Shown: positions 14,009 through 27,782 of the stretch, piece by piece
Position numbering within the stretch: the first letter of the stretch is position 1
How the letters are laid out: the number at the start of each line of letters is the position of its first letter
DNA from: Rhynochetos jubatus
Taxonomy: Eukaryota; Chordata; Aves; Eurypygiformes; Rhynochetidae
Direction: 5' to 3'
Length of the DNA stretch: 64,000 nucleotides
Assembly: GCA_027574665.1 (NCBI GenBank)
Contig: CM050649.1
Coordinates: forward strand, 63,888,150-63,952,149
Made by a program: the position numbers and the translations under genes
Notes under the pieces: model-generated
What the model was told of the DNA's origin: nothing
Databases searched by the model: none
What the model saw: only the letters and a program-made list of their open reading frames with translations

Positions 14009-15802
14009 CCAGCACAGAGAGGTGTGAATGACTCCTTGTGCCTTTCTCTTTCTAGCCAACAGCCACAAAGACAGCTGGGCTTTCTGGTGTTTGCTGTGAG
14101 TGTCTTAGTATCGGGCACTGTGTGCATTACTCATCTTGTAAGGTCCACTCACTCAGTCCTTCACTTGATTTGGTGTCAGATTTTGTAGTTGCTGTTGTGA
14201 CAGGAGAATTGTGGCACACCTTGTTAATTTTCAGTTGAATTTAATGATAAATCTTCACCTTAGACGGCTGAAAAAGACGATCTTTTGCTCAGAGTAACCA
14301 AAGCTGAACCCAGTGCTTAAAGCAAATCTTTTATAGTGCTGAGTCATTATGCTGGTTTCTGAATATGTAGATTAATGATGATAGCTGCCAAATTTTTTTT
14401 ATGGTTGGGTTTCTGGTCTAAAACTTGGCTGACTACAGTCCGAGTGCTTTCCCAATGATCAGTCTGTCAGCATTTAGCATGAGTAACTAGACACACCTTT
14501 TTGTCTATGTTTTGCTATTATAACAACCCAGAAGGTGACACCCATCCGGATTTCAACCTGAAACGTTACAGTAACAATGTTAATGCTGTACTCATCCTCA
14601 ACGTTCTGCTGTTCCTCCTACTAGTTACTTATGACAGAAGAAAAGGATAGGCTAAACAGCCTGCTTGCTTCCTCATAATAATTAGTTCTGGTCTCAAAAC
14701 TGATCCTGTATACATGTGGGTCTAATAATTAGGTAACACTTTACTGTAAGGAGCACTTATCCAATTTGATCTTCTGTTTAGTGTTGTTTAACCTGCTCAT
14801 ATTTCATAACAAGTACTCTTGCTTAAATTGATACAGCTTGTTAAAAGCTTTGCAAAAGAAGAGATGAATGTGTATTTACTGGGTTGTGTATTATCCATTG
14901 TGTAATCTATTTTTAGAATTCGGGAGGCAATTTTTTTATTCACATTGTGTTATAGCAATAGCACTGTGCAGCTGGTTTGCCTGCACGGAGGGAAGGCTCA
15001 CTGAAGTGGTAATTCTCTTGAGGTCCTTGGCATGAATAGGCATCGCAGCAGTAATTTTTCTTTTCTCAAGAACTACTTTAATTGCTACAGCTTTGGAATG
15101 TATCACTGTCAGGAGCTGGCATGAACATATCTTCTGTACAGAAGCAGCAGAATGCTCTACAGTGCCCGTGACAACATTTCAGCATATCCATAACCTCTTT
15201 TTTTTCATTCTTCCTTCTTTCTGTCCGTTATTGATCCCTAGACAAAGGAGTAGGGAAAGGTAGTCCTCTTCTGTATTTCAGAGGGAGGGTGCTGTGAGAC
15301 AACTTTATTTATGCAGAAGGACTTTGCAGCTTTTGAAATATAGCATCTGAATGAGGTAGTGCTTCATAAACCCTTTTTGACTCAGTTTCCACCATTTTCC
15401 TGTTTTGTTTTGAAGCGTGTATATATTTTCTAGCGGACCATTGTACAGATCAGCAAATCTTCAGTGTGTGCTCTGAAAGCTTGGATTTTCTTTGGATGGA
15501 TTTTCATTGCGGCCCTATTGCTGTTCTTTACAAGCTAAAGAAAGCCTGCATTCATAAGGGTTACTGCATCTGTGAAGGATGAAGAATAAGTAGGAATGAT
15601 GAACTCCAGTGGTCATGAATGGATGGATTGTCCAGGGCATTTGTTCGGTTGTTGGTATATTGTGAAGTATTTGGGCTGGCAAAGAACATTAGCTTTGGGT
15701 AACATACTCACTTTATTAAAAGCACAGTAGAGTAATTGGAGAGTGTATTTCAAGACGTGATGTAACAGTGTATCTCTCCTTAAGTGTGACTGATTTATTT
15801 AG

Positions 15803-16137
15803 CGCTCCCTACAACTACCTGTAAGGAGGATGCAGAGAGGTGGGGGTTGGTCTCTTCTCCCAAGTGTCAAGTGATAGGACAAGAGGAAACGGCCTCAAGT
15901 TGTGCCAGGGGAGGTTTAGAATGGATATTAGAGGATATTTCTTTACTGAAAAGGTTGTCAGGCACTGGAACGGTCTGCCCAGAGAGGTGGTTGAGTCACC
16001 ATCCCAGGGGTACTTGAGACCTGTAGATGTGGTGCTTAGGGACATGGCTTAGTGGGGATATTAGCAGCACTGGGTTAATGGTTGGACTCCATGATCTTAA
16101 AGGTCTTTTCCAACCTAAATGAGTCTGTGATTCTATG
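15803..16137 (+). mobile_element. CR1 LINE, 3' end with ORF2 C-terminus
   Basis: It runs from GCTCCCTACAACTACCTG to the terminal GTGATTCTATG. Translation in the + direction gives [20 protein letters not shown] and [17 protein letters not shown], the usual end of the CR1 reverse-transcriptase ORF. It is 5'-truncated and has a fuller tail than the copy at 38326. An older-looking subfamily than the copies at 9515 and 59375. Confidence 0.92.
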
Positions 16138-19100
16138 TTTTCTCACTAAAAGCTTGCAACCAACAAGTCTTATCACAAAAGGAACTAGCAATCCTGAGTG
16201 GGATGCTGTGATGTGTTATGCCAGGAGATCTTGCTGTGCTGGCTGAAGATCAGAGTAGATTCTGTAGTCTCAAGTGTTCACAAATATAAATAGTACTGTG
16301 GCCAAGAGCTGCATGCCTTCAGATCCACTTTGCTGCCCCTGTCACAGTGGGTGGTAGTAAATGTGAGTTTTATCCCATGGTGTTCTATCCTCAGTGATCC
16401 TGGTCTCTTCTAAATGCAGTGTTAATGCGGAGTAAGTGGTCGCTGGGCAGTTGCTGTACTACTACCTAGCGTGCAGCACTCTGCAGTGCTCCACGACTAA
16501 AGCAACTAAGTAACGTTTCACATTGCCAGTTTGCTCTTGATAGAACAATCTGATGTAACTAGGACCCACACTTTAAACAGATAAAATATTAGAAAGTTAG
16601 TACAATGTCACTTAAAATAAAGAATTAGGATGAATTTGTTTGGTAATGTGCCTGGCACTGACTGCGGATCAGAACAGACACGCCTGTGGTGACTGACGTG
16701 GCCCTCCGATTCCCTTGGTACTAGCTGGTTTAGCAAGCGTATGAACCAAACATAACACCTGTTAATATTGTGTAAAAATATAACACTCGTGACTGTTATT
16801 TACTGCACACAGTATTAATATCCTGGTCTGAAGAAGGTTTTTTGCTTCTGAGTTTTCACTAAGGAAGCTGTTCTGGCTGAACCCAGGAGCAAACCCTGGG
16901 GGTTTTCATACAGCTACCAAGTGGCAAATGTTAGTGGTGGTGTTTGCAGACATCTGTAGTTAGAGAGAACCTTTCCTGAACAGTATTTTGCTAGTGACAG
17001 TTCGTTCATAAAAACAAGTCTTGCATAGAGCCTTTTAATAGCAAACTTAGAGCTTGAAAACAGTAGCTTTTTGAGATACATATATTTAGAAGGAGAGAAG
17101 CAAGGGGAAATAGATTTTTCCCTTAATGAAGACACAGTGCTATATAATCTATTGTGGTGCATATTTTGAATATTGTTTTCTTTGGTTCTTCAGTGAAATA
17201 ATTTTGCACACTGTTGCCATCTTTAGGACCTTGGCTAGTAGTAGCCTTGAGCACAGTGATGTGTGTTTTTGCAGATCTCTGCTAACGTACGTGTGGTCCG
17301 TGGTTTGACAGGAATTGGTGTGACTGCATTCCCTGACATCAGGATGTGTGATTATTGCTGATAGAAGTTGTTAATTGAATATTTACATTCCTGTAGGCAT
17401 CAGTTGCCCAGCTGTTATCTGTTAGGCTGGATTTGCATTGCTATAGTCATGTCACAGGTGGTTTTTTTATCATGTTCCTATTTGATAATTTTGATAGGTC
17501 ACACTGAAAGAACTGGCCCATAAAGTGTGTTCATACGAACAGCTTCCATGCTACTTCTGGCACAAAAAAATTGAGTAGCAGTGTCCAATGTCAATCATGT
17601 CCTATGTCCATGAGGACACCTAGGATATTTCACCAGGTTTCGTGGAAACTGCAAAAGTGATGACTGTCTCGCTCTGCAAGTGTACTAGACCAACCTGTGC
17701 TCTGCTTGTGTCCACTCTAATAAAATGCTCTGTCTTTGTGCCAGTGTACCTCACACGTGCTTCACCTTTAGCTGCACTAGCCCAGCTTGTGTTTTTCCTT
17801 GGGCTCAAGGATATTGTTTTGCTAGCAGCAATGAAGGCTAATTCCTAGATACTGTGAGGGACGGAGGGTGTCTGAAATAACAAATGTCTGCATCCTTGTA
17901 CAGTTGACTTGAAAGGTCTGTTTTACTCCCAGTGCTGTCTCTTAGCTTCTAGAAGAGAGCTTGTATGTGGAGCTGTTACCATGTAACACATCTCTGGGAA
18001 GTCTTCCTTCTTTCCTTCTCCTATTCTGTGGGTATATGGTTACTACTCTCCAGGGGTTCATGCAACTGTTAAATCCTGCAATGGGTTTGCAGGGGAGTGC
18101 TATTACTTCATCTTGCAGGTAAGGAGTTGTGGCAAGGAACAAGATCAAAAGCATTCACAAAATCTTTTAGTTGTCCCATTTTGATGCCTGCAATTGGGAC
18201 TTTCTTCTCTCGGTGCTCGCAGATATACACTTATCAGTCAATCTTGGAAAGCTGAGTCTTGCAAACCAGACCTCTAAATACTTGTTCAAGAATGCCAAGT
18301 CATGCCCCCTTGTGAGAAGTGGTTTGTGGTGGTGTGTAAGAGCTTCTGGGTGATGCAGACTCAAGCCTGGAACCCAGCCCTGCAGGACAATATGGCTTTG
18401 CTTTGAGGCTTTGTCACTGTTGGAATAGATCCACCTTGCTGATAATCTTTCCAAACTAAAAAAAAAAAAAGAAGGACATGGTCCTAGCGCACAGCAGCCT
18501 CCAGTGAGTTGTAACAAGTCCAGTCTTAGAGTAAATCCAAGATGTGAGTTGCAATAGGGCTGGATTTCATGTTTGAGCTGTCTAACCTAGTGCAATGTTC
18601 TCATGTTCTGCCTGCTGATTTCTTGGAGAGGAGAGCAATTTTCTAAAGCAAACTGAAATTAAGTTTATTGTGCTGCATGTGGAGAGTGGCACACTTGGCT
18701 TTAGAAAATTGTGTTTTTCACAAAAATGTGCTGTTGGAGTTAAAATAATGGTCACCGTAATAGAGGGAAGAAACAAGTCAGGGGATGCAGCTCTGTGGTT
18801 ACAGCTTCTTTGCACTTTGCTCTTGGTGGGGCTTTGTCTTTGCTTGTACAGGCTGTCTTCATCCAGCCCTCTTCCTCCCTCCGAGCGATGTCATGGTGCC
18901 TTCCCTGCCCCACTGTCTGTGGGTTTTCTGGTGTCCCATGAGTTTGTGCTGTAGTTCTGATCAAGGTAAATGTGGAAGACTCAGTAGATACCTAGAACTG
19001 TTTCTCATCTTTCATAACCAATGGCAGAACTGTGGTGGAAGCCTTTTGGGAGAGACTCATGAACTAATTTGGATTTTTCTTTCTAGAGTAGCGATTGTCT

Positions 19101-22100
19101 TAACAGCTATGTTACAGAAACTTTTCTCACTATTGTCACTCTTTTTTTTTCCCAGGACTCTTGACTGACTTTTGAAGCCTCTTTTAAATAAGGATCTTGT
19201 AAAAGATTTTACAGCAAATTTATTTTAAAGCACAGGCATTAATAAGAATAGGACTTAAGCCTAACAACTCATGCAAATTTTATTTGACAGAACTTGCCTT
19301 GCTTTTATGAGACATCTCCTCAGAAACTGGAATTGTGAAAAGTTGTTGTTCTGGCAGAAATGATTTTTTGCAGACAAGGAACAGAAAATAAGTTACTTGT
19401 ACACAAGCACACCTTTTGCAAAATCTGCAGCAATGTTGGGTGACAATACTATAGGGACTGCTCCGTCTGTCGGTGTTGTATTGCAAAGTCTTGAGTCTTC
19501 TTGACATCTCTGCAATTTGTCTGGCCTTAATATTTAATAAGCCTGATACTCTGCATTCTCCGTAGTGAGAGCAGTTCTTTTAAAACTGCCTTGTGCCTTT
19601 GCTGGAGTTCTTGCCAGGCTCTTTAAATTCAGAGGTGGGCTTACAACACTGTGCCTGGAAACAAACTTGTCTCCTGCTGAAAGCCATGGAGCATCTTGGA
19701 AGTACAGTCTCATAAGGCAGCATGTGTGGACATAAGGGCTATTTTGTTTCAAAACGTCTGATTTGAACTCCGATTTTGTCTTTGGATACAGGTGTCAATT
19801 TTGAGGATTGCAAACTGTCTGCAGGTTCCTGCCAGGTGGACTTACTTGTGGTAGTGGAAAGTGTTCATCTTCTGCATCTCATATCCCAAATTTGCTAGTT
19901 TGAGTTGTAGGCAGATATTGAAACAGCTGCCTCTTCTGGTTTTGGGGCAGCCTAAGTAAAGAATCTGACTTCCTTCTTTCTGCAAATCCTTAAACAGTAG
20001 AAAGTCATGCACAAATTATTAAACGTATTTGTCATTACACTGGCATATTTGACCAAGGAGATTGATGCTAAATGTGGTAACGCTGTAACGCTTTGAATTA
20101 ATTTTGTGTGAGCAGCAGTGTTGCTGAAATTGAAAAGCACTGCTCTAAGTTATGTGGTTTGGGAGTTTTCTACAACTCTTCCAAAAAACTTCTCCATTTT
20201 TAAACCCACGGAAGTGGCTTTTTTTAGGTCTCAGAAGTGGTTTTAGCAAGTAACTTTCAGATGACATCTGAAGGAAAAACGATGTAGTCTTTCTATTATT
20301 TTGTTTTCTTTTTCCTCTGGAGGCGTCAGTCAACTTTTGATAATTTCTTTTTTTCTGTTTATGCAAGTTGCAAATGCTTTTGTAAGAACATCTTGTGTTT
20401 CTACTAATATGTTTTTAGATTTTGAATTTGAGCTTGAACTTTAGATTGGTTTTTGTCAACTGAAGTTGGTGCTTATACTTCAGCACTGTAATCTGTGTGG
20501 TTTGCAGTTGATTACTGTTCTTTTTTCCCCACCCATCTTGATAAACAACCTAAACAATAAATGTGTGGGTGCTCTTGCAAACTTCTAATGGCTTTTAAAA
20601 AGCAAATCATGAAATGAGATCTCTCAAGTTCACCAGGGACTTTCAGTGTCCACAAAATCATGAACTTCATTTATAGCACTTGTGGGGCTTTTTTAATATG
20701 GATTGCACAAAGGAGATCCAGTGTCTGGCTATTGGGTGTAAATGAACTCAACTTTACTAGTTTGAGTCATATTAAAATGTAGCTTCTGGGGTGTAGGAAG
20801 TATTATGTTGGGCTGAAAATGCTCCCTTGGGCTGAAAGCCTCAAGCAATAGGATGAAAAGAAAAGTTTTTTATCTTCTGACTTGGAGCAGTCATGAGAGG
20901 AGCAGGCAAGCTTAGGCTCTGGCTGTTTTCTCTTGGTAGCTTGTAAGCTTGAGTGCTTGGAAGGGGTTGAGATGACAGCTGTTTTTCCTGCTGGCTCTGG
21001 GCAAGAGCCATTTGCTAGTCCTAGTGACTTCCCTAAATGTCAAGGTCTACAGAGGTATAGTACCAAAACTAAGTTCAGTGGAGGGAAGCGAGAAGCTTGC
21101 AATTAATTGCCCTAGATAACTTACCTCCACTGAAGTAAATCTGCAGTCTTTATGTATTGGCTACCAATCCAGCTTTCGTGCTGTGAGGGTATTGACAAGT
21201 GCACGTGCACTGCCATTTAACCTGCAAATTCATATGGTAACAAATCTTGGAGTCAGTACTCCTTCAGGTTTTTCAAGAGGTGCTTTTCCAGGTGTGTAGA
21301 TGATAATCCATTTCTTTGCCTAAAAGCAATAGTATAGTGTCTATGTGGGTGACTTTTAAAAACAAAAAGGTTGTTGTGAAGACTTGCATGTTCTCCGAGG
21401 GTAGTGCGCTCTTGATGAGCAATGCTGTCTGATGTCGAGTGTCTCAGCACTCAAGTGCAGGGTAGTGTAACCTGTTATCTACACATAACGATGTTTTGGG
21501 GCTTTTTGTGTTAGGGCTCTGGTATCAGATAAATAGTTTAAACTAACAGCCACATCACTGTTAAATGAGGGTACTTTTTTTTGTGGTTTGGGGTGGCAGT
21601 TGCAGTCTAGATTAAAATGCATTGTATCATATTGCGTGTTGCTGTGACTGGCACTTAGACTAAGAAAATGCTTGACATAAAAATACAAGAAAAGAGTGTC
21701 TTTTGAGGAAGTGAAAGTGAACCAAAGCCTGAATTAGCTGGTGGGTGCTGTACTTAATTTCAAAAATATAAATGGAAAGGTAAAAAGAAAAAGCTGTGAA
21801 GGTCACATCTGAGCAGTAATGAGGCTGGTTAATTAAACTCATATATGCAAAAATGGTGAAAGGATGTGTATGGTGAGTGTTAGTGCTTGGCTTCATGGCC
21901 TGTTTATTCGGTGCTACCTCACATGTCTGGGTGTGAGACTGTCCTCTGTCTTCTTGTTCTATAGGAATTGGGAGTTGTTCTTGTTTCTGATGGCAAATGT
22001 GTAAGTTCCCTGTCTGTTTTTACATACTGTGTTCAGTTAATGTGTTTAAAAGCACATTGACTTCAAAATTTTTCTAATGGAACTAGTTAGAAGTAGTTGA

Positions 22101-25100
22101 CCCCTCATGATTGTATTGATAAAAATCACATAATGAGAAACAACATAAGGAGGTTTGGAGCATATATTGGTGACACTTATTTGAAGGATCCCTGAAAGTG
22201 TAAAGGTGTGAAGTGAGTGAAATAAAGATCCTTTCGGTTTGGCAATTCCCTGAAAAGGTATCTATCTACCTTGGGATGCAAGAATTGCTTTATAGTTATT
22301 AGTTTTGCATATGTCTAAACCCAAGATTTGGGGGTGGGGTGGTGGTTGTGTTTGTGCAGAAAACCTGCTGGTTCAACCTGAGAATCTCTTATATTTGTTC
22401 TTGTGGTTGGTTTTGTCTGAGAGCCTATGCAGGGGAGAGGAATGGAAAGGAGAGCATAAATAGCTTTGTGCACATAAAATGGCTAGGGTAAGAGTGAGCT
22501 CATGGGGTGCGCAGTGGTTCTGCTCACACGAGTGAGATCAGCCTTTGCGAGGATGTTTTATTCCTTTTTCTGTCCTGCCAAGGGGTCTTGCACCAAGCCC
22601 CTGTGGTGTCGGTAGCTGCCTTGGATGTCAGCAGGTCAGACTTTTCCATGTAATGGGTGTTGGCTGCTGTTCAGCTCTAATAAAGCTGATTTTGCTAGAG
22701 TTCAGCTGGCACCTTTGGGCTAGGAAGAGACACAAGATCTTAGATTTCCAACCCCATCCGTGCCACGAGTGAGGCATACTGAGGTTAGAGCTGAGGTGGG
22801 ATGCAAAAGAGGGCTGAGGTGAATGTGACTGCTTGGGCACTGTGCTGACAGCATTCATGCTAAAAAAAAAAAAAAGCTGCAGTGACAAACCAAAAAGGCA
22901 TCAGGGCAGAACAGCACCTGAGGCTGGTCAGGAGCAGGCAAGGAGGCAACAGTCTGTAGCAGGAGCAGAGCAAGAAGTGACTGGGAACTGTAGGGTGAGT
23001 TTGGTTGGGGTAAAGTGAAGCTTGTACCCCTTTAGGAGGGAAGGATGACGGTGGTAACAGGCTGCGTAGGAGGTTGGGAACTGCAGCTGTGGCCTCTGGA
23101 CAATGTGCTGCTTGTGAGCAGGCTGAGCTTTTGGCATGTTGCAGCTCGACGTGCTGTCGTCTTCCTCTCTAGCTCATGGGAATTGGTCAGGAAGATGTGT
23201 CAAACTGCTCATGCACCACAGGCTGCAGCAGCAGCCTTTTGCCCACCTTCTGCAGTTGGTACTGAAACACCTGCTTACATTTTACACTGTATGTGAAAGC
23301 AGAGAAGGCAGTCCTGGGCAAGTAACAGTCAACTTCTTTGATCCTCTGTTCAGCTGTCCATAACGTCCTGGAAGAGTATTTTGTGACTCTCTTTGGTTCC
23401 TAACATGTGAAGTGGGACGGATATCAGAGCAGCTGGGTTGGGGGTTAAACAGCTGTAGACTGGGATTGAGAATTGTGGTGTTTGTGGGAAGGCCAATGGC
23501 CACTTCAGTGCTTGTGCACAGCGCAGTCACCTGGAAAGGCAAAACAGTGAGAACGTGTGGCTTCTCAGCTCTGCTTTGGGAGACATGCAAGTGGCAGGCT
23601 GCCCCTACAAGACGGAATAGATCTTCTGTAGAGACTGTATGTTTTTTGGATGTTGCAGTAACAAGACTTCTATGGTCAGACATAATGATCGCAGAAAGCC
23701 AGAGTTGCAGTCTTGCCGCTATTTTTGTCTTTTGGGTCGATGCATTTCCCTGTAAGCCACAAACCAGCTTGTTTACAAGTGCTGGTTGGTCTTCTGCCCA
23801 CAGCTACAGAGCCTGGGGCTTGCCTCGGCAGAAAAGATTTCCTTCAAAGTTCAGTCAACTTGAAACCTTTGTCTGTCTACAGGTAGGAGGTTGTGTTGTT
23901 AGTAAATGATGGGGCTTGAGGCAGCAAGACCTTTGGGAAGAGAGAAGGAATGGGAAGTTCTCCTTGAGATAACTGAAAACCTTTCTGATGCAGGTTTTAG
24001 TTCACCTTGATCAAACTTCTTCCAGTGTGGTAGTGTTTTTAGTGTTGTGTGTGGTTTTGGTTTTTTTAATTCTTAAGACTTTGCTTGGGCCCCTGTCCTA
24101 ATCAGAAGCTTTCAGAAGTGGTTGTTAGGATGAAGGCCTCCACACACATCCATCACTTTAAATAGCCTTCAAACAAGCAAAGGCCTGAGGCTGGGATGCA
24201 AAACTCCTCATAGCAATAAAACAGGCTTATCTATAGTGAGCAGCTCTCCTTGTAGCTGTTGTGGGGTCTTCAAAACCAAAGCCGTGCTGAGATGGATGTA
24301 CTGCCTGCCCCTTCCCCCTTCATCATCTCCTTATGTCAAACCTTCAAGGGTAAATGACAGTGTCAGCAAAGAGATTGCTGCTGCTTAATGAGTTTCAATT
24401 GGGTTGCAGATTGAAGCCTGACTCCTTGCAATGACAGATTAATAACTGCTGCTGCTGAAGCTTTATAGCACGTTTTAGCGGGGAATAATTGTCTGAGCTT
24501 TTTTTTTTTTTTCTTTTGAACTGGGAAGCTTCACCTCTTGCTAGTGCTGGAGTCAGGTGGTATTACTGTCAAGGTTTTTGTAACAAGCAGCTTGATGCTA
24601 TTTTTTGGACTCTGAGGAGCTTGTGGCCTCCTGTTTGAGATATGCTGAGCATTTCTAGCATGCATATGCAAATGGAGAGAAAAGTGGTAACAAACCACAA
24701 GAATTAAATAGTAGGCTTTCTGTTATATACCACAGAGCTGCTGCTGCTCCTGCTGTTCTTGGGGAGTGCCTGCCAGTGCGGTCACCAATATGCCTTGGGG
24801 AAAGCATCTCGGTGTTTGGGGTTTTTCGTCATCTGGGAAAGATTCTGTTGAAAGCAATGCTTCAACATGCTCCTGCTGCAGAGGACTGGGACCAGTTGCA
24901 GTTGGTGCGCTGTTAGGGAGTCCCTTGTGTGGAGCAAGGGAAGGGAATGGCAGTGGGGCAGAGCTTAGTTGGTTGCTCATTGCTGCTCACACCCCTAGGA
25001 ACGTGTGTGGCGTTAGCATGTGTGTGGCTTTCGCCACGTTGGGTTTTATAGCTAAGCAGGAATACTTATATTTTTTGAAAGTATAAAGAATCTTCTAAAA

Positions 25101-27723
25101 TATTACTTAGAAGATATTTAACAGCAAATGCTTTGTTAACCATTGTTTCATGCAACACAGGTTTATGTGGTAGATGACAACACAGGCGTTGAGATTAGTT
25201 GTCGACTCTGACCTTTGTAATCTCTGACAAATACCTGTGCCTTATAACTGTGGTACCTTATTTCTAAGTCGAGCGTATTTCACTAAATTGCCTTCTGTGG
25301 CTTGTCTGAGCTTTTCCACTGAGTCACTGCTGAAACTGGGAATTGGGTCAGGAGCCTTGACTCACAGTCGTGTGCTTGGACCCGGGGCCACGTGTTATTA
25401 CCACAGGACTGTGGTTTCTTCTAGGGCTGAGCCTTCAATTTAGGCTGTTCCATATATGGTGTGGGGTTGTGGTGCTCTGTGGGTTGTTGCTTTGTTTTGT
25501 TTAACACACTCTTCTGGATTTTTAGATTCTAGGGGAGAATACAGGGTGCAATTTTTCTTACTGGTTATTTTGCCACGTGTTTATGATCATGTTTCTGTAG
25601 CTGCCATCTTGCTAATAGTGTTTGTTCATCCCTCCAAATTATTTGGAGCAAACTAATTTTTCTGGAGTTATAACTCTCCTTTGCTAATGTGAAGCTATAT
25701 GTGAAACCTAGTAATTCTTCACGAATTAACTGAAATTCCAAAGCAGTCTTCTGTTTAAATCTCTTGATAGTTGTATTTTTAATTGGGTTTTTTGCTACCT
25801 TAAACCAGATTTTTAGCCCTATCATGGGTAAGAACATGTATTACGGAATAAAGAATATCTGCCTGCTTCTGTAGGTCATAAACCTTTTTTTTTTTGTCCA
25901 TTTCACTATACATTTGAGTACATAACACACTAACATGACAAAGAATTGGTTCCCCTAGAAAAAAACAGAGCAGCAGTTAGTCAGAAGGAATTTTTGACCA
26001 TCAGACACTTGTGGGTTTTTTGGAACCCAAGGCTTCCAGAGCCAGCAAGTTAATTTGGCATTTGGTTCTGCACAGTGTGCCAAAATCCTTTATTTTTTTC
26101 TTTAAGTAATTTATTAGTTAAGTTCAAAACTACGCTTAGTTTGGCTTCTTTAAAAAGCGAATAAAATGCTTATCACAAAGATGCCCTTGATAGCATATTG
26201 CTGCATTTGCCTACAAGGAAGAATTACCAGCTTGTTTACTGTCTTTTAACTTCCTTATCTACAATAGCCCTAAAGCAATAACAAAGCATGACCTTGAATC
26301 TTGTTATTCAGCATTTCAGGTTTTGGATACCCCCAAAATTTCCTTTGGACTTTAAGAACTGACATCCCCTCCTTCCATTCCCTGTTGAAAAAGGCACTTT
26401 TTTTGCCTTTTTTTTTTTTTTTTAACTGAAATGCAGTGAGGACTTGTCTTGTGTTTACGCTGCTAAACATAAACTGCCAAAGATGAGGATTAATTTCAAA
26501 ACAGGCTTTCCATTTTTCAGGTCTCGCATCTTCTACGCCATGTGACAGGCTGATGAAAACCGTGCTGGCAGTCTTACACCATTAAGAAAATAGCTGATGG
26601 ATTAGCGATGCTGAGTGTGAGATGGTAACGGATGTCTGGAGCTCTGCTGTCACTTGCTTAACCCTTCTTCAAGGGTGGTATAGCCAGTGTTCCTCTGTGC
26701 TCCTGTATGGGATAGTATGGTGAGTGGCAGGCAGATGGTGTAGAGAGGGTGTTGCTAGCACTTCTGGAGGTGGTATGTTGTGTTTTGGTCTAATTATTTT
26801 ATAACGTGCAACATTATCATCTCAGTTCTGGATCAGAAACGATGCTTGAATAACTTTGGAAGAAATATTTGAAACTTGCTCATAAATCACTGTCAGATTT
26901 GAAGGTGTGAACTGTGAGGTTCAAAGGTTGACCCTGCATTAGGAAAAATACTTTCTTTGTTGGTGTTAAAGGCTATCTAAAGGAAAGCTTTCCAACTGTG
27001 GTATCTTGATGCACACAAACATCCTACAGTAAAACAAGCTGTGTTGAATACTGTGTGCTATTGTTATTACTAATCTTTTGCCTGGAAAATGCTTACAGGG
27101 CTTTCTTTCATCCTTCTTGCCAAGTTTGTCTTAATCTTTGTTCCTTTGTCTTCAAGCTGGTAAAAATTTAAGTTTGGGAGTAGGGAGGAAAAAACTAGAC
27201 TTGCAAATGTAAGAAACCCTTTTTACATATTCTTTGTGGTTTTTGAAAAGCAAATAGCTATTTTACTCACCATCACCTTGCACCACAAGGAACCTGGTGT
27301 CCGAGTCTCCCAAATGTGCTACTCTGCCTCTCTCTGTGGGCTGTGTGCCGAGGTGGCACCCCGGGTCTTGCCGCTGACCGTGCTGCCCAGCCTGGCAAAC
27401 CAGTCAGTGGTTTGCTGTAGTGTCACTTTAAAAAGTTGCTACTTTTCACATTAAAAAAAAAAAAGAGACTACTAGCAAGTGCTTTCTCTGCTGTATGTTT
27501 TTTCTGTGTTTGTGGCATGAACAGTAGTTGAACATCTCCTGGTCACCCCCTTTGCTTGCTTTCTGTAGGGCGAGTTGTGGCCCAGGGCAGTGGGTGTCAG
27601 GGCAGGTTGGGGGGGTGAAAGCATCCCCTTCATGGTCTGCTGGATCCCTTTGCCCATTATGAGCAGACTCTTAGGCCATTTCTTCTCCTCTGACTTAGTC
27701 AGCCCTACAGTCTGCTGTTTAAT

Positions 27724-27782
27724 CAAACAAACAAACAAAATCCCAAACAACAAAAAACAACCTAATCAACTCCAAAACAACT
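27724..27782. repeat. AAAC/AAC-rich simple stretch in intron 1
   Basis: AAACAAACAAACAAAATCCC then AAACAACAAAAAACAACC. It is an imperfect A/C-only strand-asymmetric tract. Similar short tracts occur near 3520-3560, 11045-11075, 60656-60680 and 63888-63915. Confidence 0.7.

Noticed and set aside
23412..23909. 165-codon open frame in intron 1
   Set aside because: No recognisable family, and an equally open frame lies on the opposite strand (23282-23683). Consistent with chance.
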